The position numbers and the translations under genes are program-made. A stretch of 64,000 nucleotides of DNA from a virus. The DNA is taken from positions 1 to 64,000 of the IMG/VR virus record IMGVR_UViG_3300028844_006119. One strand, written 5' to 3'. Of the stretch, positions 12,850 to 19,963 are shown in pieces (positions within the stretch are counted from its first letter, which is position 1; each line of letters opens with the position of its first letter). The notes beneath the pieces are model-generated. The model was not told the DNA's origin, made no database searches, and saw only the letters and a list, made by a program, of their open reading frames with translations.

Positions 12850-13103
12850 AAATTGTAGCTCTAATTGACGTACATCCCCTGACAGAGAACCACAAGAGGG
12901 GCCTCTCCATGCGGATCGCGGCCGACGGACAGATGTTCGATCTTCCCATCAGCAAGGAGCAGGCCACCCTGCTGCTGTCGAAGATTGCGCCAGAGCGTCC
13001 GGCTCCGCCAGCTCCTCCCAGCCCAGAAGAGATGAACCTGTTTGCGCAGTTCACCTCGGACGTTGGAATGGACGAGGAGTTCGATGAGGACGACGACCTA
13101 TGA
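12846..13103 (+). CDS. Small acidic-tailed hypothetical protein, 85 aa
   Basis: It overlaps the frameshift extension by ATGA. An N-terminal strand-rich domain (MKIVALIDVHPLTENHKRGL) leads through a proline-rich linker (PERPAPPAPPSPEE) to a very acidic C-terminus (DEEFDEDDDL). An acidic tail after a proline linker is typical of small assembly or scaffold partners, but the specific role is unknown. It is co-translated with the next gene (ATGA overlap). Confidence 0.65.
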   Translation: MKIVALIDVHPLTENHKRGLSMRIAADGQMFDLPISKEQATLLLSKIAPERPAPPAPPSPEEMNLFAQFTSDVGMDEEFDEDDDL

Positions 13104-13426
13104 CCGACGACTTAGTCCGACTCGAGTACAAGCTCGATTTGATCCTTCACGCCCTAATGGACAAGGGGATCATGGTATCCGATGTCCCTGGAATTGAAGG
13201 CATCGAGAAGGACGACTGCCCCGTCTGTGGGGGAAAGATTTCGCTCGTACCCCACTACAACTCCGAAACTCTCCAGTATCGCTGTGGGTGTCGCCTACCC
13301 AAAACCATTGTTCCGGGGATTTCGGAACTGACCGCACACCCAGAGGAAAAGAAACATGACAATTTCAGGACTACCCAAGACCCCGACCTACTCCAACCAG
13401 CGCAGGAAAGTGGTGGCAGCAGCTGA
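13100..13426 (+). CDS. Zinc-ribbon hypothetical protein, 108 aa
   Basis: A short N-terminal helix (VRLEYKLDLILHALMDKGIM) is followed by a zinc ribbon with CPVCGG and CGC (residues about 40-65). The C-terminal tail is polar. It overlaps the next gene by 71 bases in another frame, which is unusually long for this operon, so the real C-terminus may be shorter if a sequence error is present. No family is recognised. Confidence 0.6.
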   Translation: MTDDLVRLEYKLDLILHALMDKGIMVSDVPGIEGIEKDDCPVCGGKISLVPHYNSETLQYRCGCRLPKTIVPGISELTAHPEEKKHDNFRTTQDPDLLQPAQESGGSS

Positions 13427-13712
13427 CGTTGCTATCCAGCAGGTCCAGGTCGTCGACAAGGCGGGGCAGGTACGCTCCATCGTCCTGTGGCGGTGCGGTC
13501 CTGACGTCCTGTACGCCGACAACCTGGATGGGCTGTTTGACTCCGCACGACGCAAGCGAGCGCCTTCTTGGCTCACAGAGCAGTTGTCTTCCCTTACCCA
13601 GGATCGTCAGTTCCACTCTGACGGGACGGCCAAGGCCGGTGCGGTAGAGTCTGGCGATGACACCGGCCACATCCCCACGGACACCGATGCCCCAGACTTC
13701 GTGCAGGGGTAG
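13356..13712 (+). CDS. Hypothetical protein, 118 aa
   Basis: The ATG follows AGAGGAAAAGAAAC. The first half is strand-rich (VAIQQVQVVDKAGQVRSIVLWRCG) and may form a small beta domain. The second half is polar and acidic (SGDDTGHIPTDTDAPDF). It overlaps the previous gene by 71 bases and ends two bases before the GroES-like gene. It is probably a minor tail or assembly protein by position only. Confidence 0.6.
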   Translation: MTISGLPKTPTYSNQRRKVVAAADVAIQQVQVVDKAGQVRSIVLWRCGPDVLYADNLDGLFDSARRKRAPSWLTEQLSSLTQDRQFHSDGTAKAGAVESGDDTGHIPTDTDAPDFVQG

Positions 13713-13714
13713 TC

Positions 13715-14056
13715 ATGAAGATTCGACCCATGCCGGGGTGGGCGTTGTGCAGGACCCTCCCTCACGCAGAGAAGACTGCAGGCGGCATATTCATCCCCAA
13801 GGATGTGGACAAGGAAGTCACCTCTGAGGGGGTAGCCGAGGTCCTGGACATCACCCCCAAGCGGGGAGGCTCTATCCCCTTTGAGAAGGGGGATAAGATC
13901 ATTTATCGTGGATTTCTCCGATTCTGTAACCAGGTGGGAGAGATGTATGGAGAGCACAGAGCCTGTGAGTACTTCTTGCTTAACCTGGACGACGCTCTCG
14001 CCGTAGTGACCGGTCCTACCACTGTGGGTCTGTACGGCGAATATGAGGTGTCGTGA
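13715..14056 (+). CDS. GroES-like co-chaperonin (Cpn10)
   Basis: 113 aa. The pattern follows GroES from end to end. MKIRPMPGWALCRTLP is the first strand. EKTAGGIFIPKDVDKE fits the mobile loop with its GG-I-hydrophobic chaperonin contact. EGVAEVLDITP is followed by KGDKIIYRGF and a C-terminal YFLLNLDDALAVV strand. Known phage Cpn10 homologues such as T4 gp31 replace host GroES so that GroEL can fold the phage capsid protein. It is unexpected in the middle of tail genes but co-transcribed with them. The ribbon-helix-helix gene starts at its stop codon. Confidence 0.88.
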   Translation: MKIRPMPGWALCRTLPHAEKTAGGIFIPKDVDKEVTSEGVAEVLDITPKRGGSIPFEKGDKIIYRGFLRFCNQVGEMYGEHRACEYFLLNLDDALAVVTGPTTVGLYGEYEVS

Positions 14057-14229
14057 TGAAGAAAGACGAGAGACTCCAGGTAAGAGTTACGGCAGAGCAG
14101 GCCGCATTCCTAAAGAGCTACGCAGCCTCCAAAAAACTTACAATCAGCCAGATGATGCGAGACTTCATTAACTGGCTGAAGAAGCGCGAACAGGGAAGGA
14201 GGGATGATGGAGCCCAAGAAGACTCGTAG
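14056..14229 (+). CDS. Ribbon-helix-helix (Arc/CopG-like) protein, 57 aa
   Basis: The start overlaps the GroES-like stop (TGATG). The layout is one basic strand (RLQVRVTAEQ), helix 1 (AAFLKSYAASKK), a turn, and helix 2 (TISQMMRDFINWLKKRE), which is the Arc/CopG/MetJ fold. Such proteins bind DNA as dimers, with the N-terminal strand reading the major groove. The polar positions Q8, R10 and T12 would face DNA. A local regulator of the phage or a host-gene repressor are both possible. It is coupled to the genes on either side. Confidence 0.7.
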   Translation: MKKDERLQVRVTAEQAAFLKSYAASKKLTISQMMRDFINWLKKREQGRRDDGAQEDS

Positions 14230-14719
14230 GGTCAGAGTTACCGAGTCCCACTCAATTCCCCGAGCCACCGTGACCGGCCTTATGGAGGCATTCCAGGATG
14301 CCTTTCGGGGCAGGGATAAGCCCGTCCGCGTCCTCTACACCAAAGGCGAGGACTTGCTGGTCGAGAGATCGGTGATGTCCGGGGGAGAGGAGGACCCGTC
14401 CTCCCTGCTCACTCCCTACCAGATGGTCCGCCAACACGCGGAGCTCGAGATCCAGGAGGCACTAAGAGACGCACTTCTGGCCTGCTGTCTTGCGGTCCAA
14501 GAGCTACGTGCCCAAAGAGTCCCGATCACTTTCATCGTAGTGCAAGATAAGGAGCAATTAACCGCCTGGCTCCCAGAGGGCGTCCGCTTAGAGACGCTAT
14601 TCGGCGTAGAGCTTTTTGTGGACCCTGAGACCGCGGAGGACTGCCTGTTCTTTTGTGGGTCTCAGATTAGTCCTATGATCAAAGACGTAGAAAAAGCAAT
14701 CTGCTGCAGGATGGTGTGA
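14204..14719 (+). CDS. Hypothetical protein, 171 aa
   Basis: It starts inside the end of the preceding gene, with AAGGAGGG directly before two alternative ATGs (14204 and 14207). The product is alpha/beta with a basic N-terminus (MMEPKKTRRVRVTESHS), a helical middle containing a paired cysteine (LLACCLAVQEL) and a cysteine-rich end (EDCLFFCG...ICCRMV). The cysteines could bind metal, but the spacing is not a standard ribbon. Followed immediately by a cysteine-rich YkgJ-like gene. No family is recognised. Confidence 0.65.
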   Translation: MMEPKKTRRVRVTESHSIPRATVTGLMEAFQDAFRGRDKPVRVLYTKGEDLLVERSVMSGGEEDPSSLLTPYQMVRQHAELEIQEALRDALLACCLAVQELRAQRVPITFIVVQDKEQLTAWLPEGVRLETLFGVELFVDPETAEDCLFFCGSQISPMIKDVEKAICCRMV

Positions 14720-14720
14720 G

Positions 14721-15068
14721 ATGGCGTGTGTTGGAAGTTGTAGTATCTATGAAAAGCGCCCCCAATTTTGTAGGGACTATCCCCAGGTTCAGGACTTTGT
14801 GCCTCCCGGGTGTACGTTTCACTTCATCGGAGAGGAACGTCGCGGTAGTTGCCAGCCCAAAGTGTGTGGCAACGAGATCTGCTGTGCCTGGCCCCGAGAA
14901 GGAGGCGAGCCGGAGGGCAAGTCCCTGGACTCCTTGGCCGGAGGCGCCCCGTGCAAGCATCTATCGTGGGAGGAGCTGGACGCAGAAAAGACGGCCTCCG
15001 TGGACGACCCAGAATCGGCAGACCTAATAGCGTCCGTTCTGATTAACGAGTTCCTGCGGGATATGTGA
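14721..15068 (+). CDS. Cysteine-rich YkgJ/UPF0153-like metal-binding protein
   Basis: 115 aa with about ten cysteines. The N-terminal motif C-x-x-x-C-x-IYEKRPQFCRDYP matches the 'YE-x-RP-x-x-CR' signature of the YkgJ family, whose members bind zinc or an iron-sulphur cluster. More cysteines follow (GCTFHF, SCQPKVCGNEICC, APCKH). The usual N-terminal CxxCC part of the family appears shortened. The biochemical role of the family is not established. It is one of a dense group of metal-binding proteins in this segment. Confidence 0.6.
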   Translation: MACVGSCSIYEKRPQFCRDYPQVQDFVPPGCTFHFIGEERRGSCQPKVCGNEICCAWPREGGEPEGKSLDSLAGGAPCKHLSWEELDAEKTASVDDPESADLIASVLINEFLRDM

Positions 15069-15069
15069 A

Positions 15070-15582
15070 ATGCTAGAGAGACACATAACAGCCTCGAATA
15101 TTATCGAGTTGATCGAAGAAAGCTCCAACGACGACAGAACTTCCCATAAGGCACTCCTCAGAGTAGTGGGCCCGGAGAGGGCCTGGTCTGGCCTGATGCT
15201 CGAAGTCTTGAGAGTCCCCGAGGAGGGATCAGACTTTATCGTGTCCGTGCGAAAGGAGTACTTCCTCTCCGACGAGAACAAGCCCTCGTTCGTCTGGGTT
15301 CTGATGATCTGGGGAGACCTCCTGCAGGCATTTTCCGAGATCGGACCCGTACTGCAAGCTCACAAGACTCACAAGACGCCACGCAAGTCCCCGGTAGTAG
15401 GAAAGGGCGGGGCATCTTCTCCCAAGGCCAAGGGGTCCCACACGGTGGTGACTGAGTCGGTGTCCACAATCCCTTTGCCCTTTCGCCGAGGCAATAGAAA
15501 TGACCCCGGCGTTACCCGCAGCCTAAGCAACAGAAAAGGGGTCGGCGCGTTCGTCTCCACTATCCAAGACGGAGGGATGTGA
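15070..15582 (+). CDS. Hypothetical protein, 170 aa
   Basis: It begins one base after the previous stop. An alpha/beta N-terminal half (IIELIEESSNDDRTSHKALL and FVWVLMIWGDLLQAFSEIGP) is followed by a basic, Ser/Thr/Lys-rich tail after residue about 95 that looks disordered. No membrane segment is certain: the hydrophobic FVWVLMIWGDLLQAF stretch is too short. It overlaps the next gene by ATGA. Function unknown. Confidence 0.65.
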   Translation: MLERHITASNIIELIEESSNDDRTSHKALLRVVGPERAWSGLMLEVLRVPEEGSDFIVSVRKEYFLSDENKPSFVWVLMIWGDLLQAFSEIGPVLQAHKTHKTPRKSPVVGKGGASSPKAKGSHTVVTESVSTIPLPFRRGNRNDPGVTRSLSNRKGVGAFVSTIQDGGM

Positions 15583-16235
15583 TGCCCCACTCCCCGCAAG
15601 ATATTGAGCGTATTACCAATCGCCTGAACCAGCGGATCCTGGAAGCGGCCGACGAGTCGGCCAAGGAGATGGCGAAGAGAGCTGACTTCAAGATCCAGAT
15701 CTGGTTCAGGTCAGACCGCTCCATGAAGAAGCCGATTGCCTTCACTCTCTCTTTCTGGGAGTCGGGTAAGAGGCTTCATGGTGGCGGAGACGAGATGATG
15801 TTCGTCTGTCGGCGACACGCCCAGTCCCCAAAGCTCAAGCCTTTCGACCTGGCGATGTCTACGTCCAAGTCTGTCCGAGGCTGCGATGGCCTCATTCCTG
15901 GAGGGCTTGCGCAGGAGACCGGATTTGTAATGTGCCCGCACTGCCAAGCAACTCACAAGCTGGACCAGATTGGAGACTCCATCTTCTACCGGGCTACCCT
16001 TGAGCAGGCGGCGGTTATCATTGCGAATTGGTGGCGTAAGATCGGGAACAACGCGGACCTGTACGCGAAGTACAACCCCACGGACCCCAGATCCGTTATG
16101 ATGGCACAGAACTACGACTACCGGACTGCCAGGGAGAAGAAGGGTCTTACCATCTACCCTCTTCAAAGCATCCTCAAGGACACCCTTAACGGATCGACCC
16201 TAGAGTCCCGAGTAAAAGCCTTCTTATCTGCCTGA
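15579..16235 (+). CDS. Hypothetical protein, possible capsid-internal protein, 218 aa
   Basis: The N-terminus MMPHSPQDIERITNRLNQ closely echoes the next gene's MPHSPDLIDSILKEAGFF, and the two starts also share the surrounding bases. It contains I20-L21-E22|A23, which fits the T4 prohead-protease consensus (I/L-x-E|A/G). The body has a Cys/His pair region (GFVMCPHCQATHKL) that may bind zinc and a helical C-terminus (ESRVKAFLSA). It is perhaps packaged inside the head and processed, but this is inference. Overlaps the preceding gene by four bases. Confidence 0.6.
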   Translation: MMPHSPQDIERITNRLNQRILEAADESAKEMAKRADFKIQIWFRSDRSMKKPIAFTLSFWESGKRLHGGGDEMMFVCRRHAQSPKLKPFDLAMSTSKSVRGCDGLIPGGLAQETGFVMCPHCQATHKLDQIGDSIFYRATLEQAAVIIANWWRKIGNNADLYAKYNPTDPRSVMMAQNYDYRTAREKKGLTIYPLQSILKDTLNGSTLESRVKAFLSA

Positions 16236-16241
16236 GCCAAA

Positions 16242-17207
16242 ATGCCCCACTCCCCGGACCTCATTGACTCGATCCTGAAGGAAGCGGGATTCTTCGACGA
16301 CATGAAGTCGAAGTTGACGGGCTTTCTCCAGTCTCGAGAAAAGAAGAGGGCGACCTCTAGGGTAGGGGCGCACTTCGACTCTAAGGATAAGGACTGGGAC
16401 CGGGTAGTTGCGAACTCCTCCCGCAAGTCCTTCGTTAAGGAGCTTGCGGGAGATGCTCGAGCTGACGACAAGCTCAAGATGCACGTCGACAGCATGAACC
16501 GTCTCAAGACCGGCAAGGTCCTGAGCACGGTCTCCGGCACGGAGGGGAGCCGCACCGCACGTAGGGACGGTTCCCAGTCCTACAAGATCGTCAAGCTGCG
16601 CGGATCAAACCGCCTCGGCTGTACCTGCCGAGACTGGAGATTCAAGAAGTCTGTGGCGGCGCAGGGAGAGCAGGCGGACTGTAAGCACATCCGCGAGTTC
16701 AAGCAGGTGAACAAGACTGCCGGCCACGTAGAAGATCGCATCGCAGAGCGCGCTCCGGGGTCGACCTACGAGGTCGCCAAGATCAAGGCTCAGATCCCAA
16801 GCATGAAGCTCCGCAAGGGGCAGACCTACCACGTCCCCCTTAAGAGAGGGAAAGGTTACGCGGTCATCGGAGACATCGGGCCGAAGCATGTGGTCAAGAC
16901 CGTACTGGGCCCGAACATGCGCCCGCCCGGTCATCGCGCCAAGGCCCAATTCGGAAGGCTGGCCGGACAGAAGCTTGCCCGTGCTCCTCGAGACTACAAG
17001 CAAGAGTACGCCGAGTACCACGGTAAGCCTGATCAGGTCTCTAATCGCAGTCTCCGCAACCAGGCCCGAAGAAAGATGGGGCTAAAGAAGGGAGATCCTC
17101 GGGAGGTCGACCACAAGACCCCAATCTCTAAGGGTGGCGGTAACGGAAAGGGGAACCTCTCCGCAGTAAGCAGAGAGTTCAACCGACGGAAGTTCAATGG
17201 ATCATAG
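16242..17207 (+). CDS. SWIM zinc finger and HNH-like nuclease protein, 321 aa
   Basis: The N-terminus (MPHSPDLIDSILKEAGFF) contains L-K-E|A, a T4-type prohead cleavage motif. At about residues 115-150 is a SWIM zinc finger (GCTCRDW...ADCKHIREF, the CxC...CxH pattern). A strand-rich stretch at about 165-235 (RIAERAPGSTYEVAKI... HVVKTVLGP) resembles RelE/barnase-type or DUF4258-like folds seen in phage head proteins, with weak support. The C-terminus (EVDHKTPISKGGGNGKG, NL, then NRRK) carries the Asp-His and Asn positions of an HNH endonuclease. A multi-domain nuclease co-packaged with the genome and injected early would fit the layout. Confidence 0.65.
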   Translation: MPHSPDLIDSILKEAGFFDDMKSKLTGFLQSREKKRATSRVGAHFDSKDKDWDRVVANSSRKSFVKELAGDARADDKLKMHVDSMNRLKTGKVLSTVSGTEGSRTARRDGSQSYKIVKLRGSNRLGCTCRDWRFKKSVAAQGEQADCKHIREFKQVNKTAGHVEDRIAERAPGSTYEVAKIKAQIPSMKLRKGQTYHVPLKRGKGYAVIGDIGPKHVVKTVLGPNMRPPGHRAKAQFGRLAGQKLARAPRDYKQEYAEYHGKPDQVSNRSLRNQARRKMGLKKGDPREVDHKTPISKGGGNGKGNLSAVSREFNRRKFNGS

Positions 17208-17571
17208 CCCCAACTCCATGTACACCTACGATGCGGAGATCTTGTCTGTCTACGACGGAGATACCGCAACGGCTACGGTAGACCTGGGCTTCAAGGTGTC
17301 TGCCATCAAGGTCAAACTGCGCTTCTACGGCATCGACACCGCTGAGATCCGAGGCGGCACTGAAGCAACCAAGATTGCCGCAAGAGAGGCTCGCGACTAC
17401 GTCAAGGAGAAGATCCTCGGCAAGAAGGTCCGAATGAAGTCCCTCGGCAAGGGCAAGTACGGGCGATACCTGGCGATCATTTGGCCCATCGACGACAATG
17501 GGGTTCCGTCAGAAGAAAGCATTAATGACGAGCTAGTCCGTATTGGGATGGCCAGCCCGTATTTGAGGTAG
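17197..17571 (+). CDS. Staphylococcal-nuclease-like (thermonuclease) protein
   Basis: 124 aa. All SNase active-site positions are present: D20-G-D22-T, R42 and D47 with E50 (LRFYGIDTAEIRG), and R90 (GKYGRYL). These enzymes are calcium-dependent, sugar-nonspecific phosphodiesterases that degrade DNA and RNA. The usual family length is about 130-150, so this is a compact full domain. It has no signal peptide, so it would act inside the host cell or from within the particle. It overlaps the SWIM/HNH gene's end by 11 bases. The ATG of Met8 (17218) is an alternative start. Phage use could include host-DNA degradation. Confidence 0.85.
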   Translation: MDHSPNSMYTYDAEILSVYDGDTATATVDLGFKVSAIKVKLRFYGIDTAEIRGGTEATKIAAREARDYVKEKILGKKVRMKSLGKGKYGRYLAIIWPIDDNGVPSEESINDELVRIGMASPYLR

Positions 17572-17573
17572 AT

Positions 17574-18083
17574 ATGCGTTTATTTTCGGGATTTACTCTG
17601 GAGCTGATTAAGCTTGCGGCCGGCAAGGTCAAGTGCCCCAAGTGCGGGCACATGAACCATGCTGGCGCGGAAAAGTGCTCAAGCTGCGGCTATCACCTCG
17701 GCGGATCGAAAGAGGCTGCAGCGTGTCCGCTTGCGACTCGCGACCTCAAGGCCAATACAAAGAACCGCAATAAGTCGATCCAGGCCGACCACATCCAATA
17801 CGGCCCCCTGAATCTATCTGATCAAGGGTATTGGAAGCGCCTGGCTGCGCACTGGAAAACGACTCCGGCGGTAGCCAAGAAGTCAAAGTGCTCAAACTGT
17901 GTGGCCTTTGATGTCTCTCCGAGGATGCAGGATTGCATGCCGGGCATGGTGCAGGAAGATGGCCACCTCGGGTATTGCCACATGCATCACTTTAAGTGCC
18001 ACTCTGCCCGTACTTGCTACACCTGGGCGGGCGGGGGACCAATCACTAAAGACTCCGTGTCCACAGACTGGGAAAAGAAATGA
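17574..18083 (+). CDS. Zinc-ribbon plus HiPIP-like cysteine-rich protein, 169 aa
   Basis: An N-terminal amphipathic stretch (MRLFSGFTLELIKLAAGKV) is followed by a zinc ribbon (CPKCGHMN...CSSCGYH). A linker (ATRDLKANTKNRN... IQYGPLN) leads to a C-terminal cysteine cluster: CSNC, then C, then GYCHMHHFKC, then CYTWAGGGP. The final spacing and the Trp-Ala-Gly-Gly-Gly-Pro end resemble high-potential iron-sulphur proteins, whose cluster is held by four cysteines ending near a GG motif. I have low certainty about the cluster. The gene is a member of the putative internal-protein group and overlaps the next start by four bases. Confidence 0.6.
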   Translation: MRLFSGFTLELIKLAAGKVKCPKCGHMNHAGAEKCSSCGYHLGGSKEAAACPLATRDLKANTKNRNKSIQADHIQYGPLNLSDQGYWKRLAAHWKTTPAVAKKSKCSNCVAFDVSPRMQDCMPGMVQEDGHLGYCHMHHFKCHSARTCYTWAGGGPITKDSVSTDWEKK

Positions 18084-19564
18084 GCACTTACGGCGAAGAG
18101 AAGATGGCAGCATTTTCAGAGGCCTTGGACAAGCACCCCGCCCTCAAAGGCAGGCAGTCTCAGCTCCCCGATAAGATCCAGGCCGGTATTATCAAAAAGA
18201 AGCTGCGGCCCCGAAGCCCTTCTGCCCGAGAGAGGTTCATTGCGTCGAGAACTACCAAGAAGGCGGCCTCTACTGAGTCTCAGCTGCTGCAAGCACTGAG
18301 CGCAGAGGGCGGAGCTGCAGGCATGAAGGCCTTGCGCAAGCGTGTCAAGGAAGACGATCTCGAGCAAGCCCTCAAGGCACTGATTGCTTCCGGCAAGGTC
18401 CGTAGGCACCCAGACGGCGATCTGATCAAAGAGTCCGCCGCTACGGCCACCAAGACCGATCCCGCCAAGTGGGAAGCCGCAAAGCGCGAGGCCAAGTCCA
18501 AGATGGGCGGAAAGCACTCTGCGAGAGCCATGCAGCTCGCAACCAACATCTACAAGAAAAAGGGCGGCGGCTACTCCGGAGCTAAGCCCACGTCTCAGAA
18601 CAACTCTCTGAAGAAGTGGACAAAGCAGAAGTGGGGCTACTCCGGCAAGGACAAGCCGGGTCCTGGCGGCAGTGGCGTCTACCTTCCCAAGAAGAAGGCC
18701 GAGGGACTCAAGAAGACGGAATCGGGCCGCAAGCGTCTCGCTGCCGCGTCCCGCAGGAAGTCTGAGGCAACTCGCAAGGGTCAGCAGTACAGCTCACACG
18801 GCTTGGCCTCTGGAACTAGCATCAAGAAGGCGGATATTCTCCCAGAGTTTCTAGCTAAGCCTCGACGTGATGGGTTTATCGACCCCAGACACGACGATTT
18901 CTCTAAGAATCAAGCTTTCGGGCGCAGTGTCGGGGTCGGTCTTCTTCCCGCAGCTCTTGGGGCAGGAGTCGCAGTAGGAGGCCGCCGGGCCCTGGGAGCG
19001 GGAATCGCAGGAGCAGGAGCTCTGGCGGGGCTGGGCATGTATCGCCACAGGCTGCAGCAGTTCCGGGACTTACAGGCCCAGGGCAGAAACCCCGTAACAG
19101 GGCGCATGCACGACCCCGAGCGTATCGAAAGAACTCGACGCTACGTGGAAAGGATGCGGGCAGGCAAGAGAGGGGCACAAGAAGCCCTCAACCAGCAAGT
19201 TCTTGCGGATCTCAGTCCTAAAACTGCCTCCTACGCCGAGGCCAAGGAGGCTGCGGCGTCCAAGGATCCGCGTTTAGCCCGAGCAGGAGTCTCCGGGTAC
19301 AACCAAGCAAAGAGAACCCCCGGACACCCTACAAAGTCGCATATTGTTGTGGCTAAAGAAGGGGACAAGGTCAAGACCATCCGCTTCGGTCAGCAAGGCG
19401 TGAAGACCAACCAGACCGCAGGACAGAGGGAAGCCTTCAAGTCTCGCCATCGGAAGAACATCTCACGCGGCCGGATGTCCGCAGCCTACTGGGCGGATAA
19501 GGCTAAGTGGAGCCCTAAGAAGACCAAGGATAAAGACAATCCCAAGTGGGTGAAGGGGTCCTAA
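18080..19564 (+). CDS. Multi-domain DUF5872/DUF5754-like virion-associated protein, 494 aa
   Basis: A basic N-terminal helix region is followed at about residues 145-250 by a stretch (ARAMQLATNIYKKKGGGYSG... KKWTKQKWGYSG) that looks like DUF5872, known from giant viruses and some phages. Next comes a Gly/Ala-rich hydrophobic segment at about 285-325 that could insert into a membrane. The C-terminus (VVAKEGDKVKTIRFGQQG... SRHRKNIS... YWADKAKW) resembles the DUF5754 type, also common in large viruses. High Lys/Arg content throughout suits binding packaged DNA. Together with its place among nuclease genes, an internal capsid protein ejected with the genome is plausible. The domain names are from memory of the patterns. 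Confidence 0.65.
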   Translation: MSTYGEEKMAAFSEALDKHPALKGRQSQLPDKIQAGIIKKKLRPRSPSARERFIASRTTKKAASTESQLLQALSAEGGAAGMKALRKRVKEDDLEQALKALIASGKVRRHPDGDLIKESAATATKTDPAKWEAAKREAKSKMGGKHSARAMQLATNIYKKKGGGYSGAKPTSQNNSLKKWTKQKWGYSGKDKPGPGGSGVYLPKKKAEGLKKTESGRKRLAAASRRKSEATRKGQQYSSHGLASGTSIKKADILPEFLAKPRRDGFIDPRHDDFSKNQAFGRSVGVGLLPAALGAGVAVGGRRALGAGIAGAGALAGLGMYRHRLQQFRDLQAQGRNPVTGRMHDPERIERTRRYVERMRAGKRGAQEALNQQVLADLSPKTASYAEAKEAAASKDPRLARAGVSGYNQAKRTPGHPTKSHIVVAKEGDKVKTIRFGQQGVKTNQTAGQREAFKSRHRKNISRGRMSAAYWADKAKWSPKKTKDKDNPKWVKGS

Positions 19565-19687
19565 AACACACCCTGCTTTCCCGAATGATCCGGTGCGCCC
19601 AAGGTGCGGCGTGTACTTCTTTGCTTCCTCCGGAGGTCTCGCGGTTTCCTCGCAAATTTGTTATGACAGCAAAAAGGAGAAAATAAT

Positions 19688-19963
19688 ATGCCTCGGCAAA
19701 AAAAGAAGACCGTCGGCGACATGCTCCAGCAGATCTCAGAACTCGAACAAAGGGCCGCCATTCAGCAAACGCTGGTCCTCATCTTGCGTTCTAGATACCT
19801 TCCTCGAGATTCGTCCCCCACTCCCCCAGCTCAGATCCCCTGCAACGGGGCCCCTGTAGATCCTGACCTCATCGAAGAGGTTGTGGAGGAGATGGAAGAC
19901 GGCATCGAAGAAATGCACAAAGCAGTAAAACTATACAAAGAAGAGGAAGTAACAGATGTCTAA
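19688..19963 (+). CDS. Small acidic coiled-coil protein, 91 aa
   Basis: The ATG has AAGGAGAAAATAAT directly upstream, a strong ribosome-binding site. The protein has a basic start (MPRQKKKTVGDMLQQ), a coiled-coil segment, a Pro/Ser linker with one cysteine and an acidic C-terminal helix (DLIEEVVEEMEDGIEEMHKA). It overlaps the next gene by eight bases. The 123 bases before it (19565-19687) hold no convincing gene. It is perhaps a tail or head accessory protein. Family not recognised. Confidence 0.65.
   Translation: MPRQKKKTVGDMLQQISELEQRAAIQQTLVLILRSRYLPRDSSPTPPAQIPCNGAPVDPDLIEEVVEEMEDGIEEMHKAVKLYKEEEVTDV

Noticed and set aside
19565-19687. A possible small Cys-containing frame just before the gene at 19688 (VRPRCGVYFFASSGG...)
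   Set aside because: It has no credible start codon or ribosome-binding site and runs into the next gene in another frame. The Cys spacing does not form a clear zinc ribbon, so I treat the stretch as non-coding.
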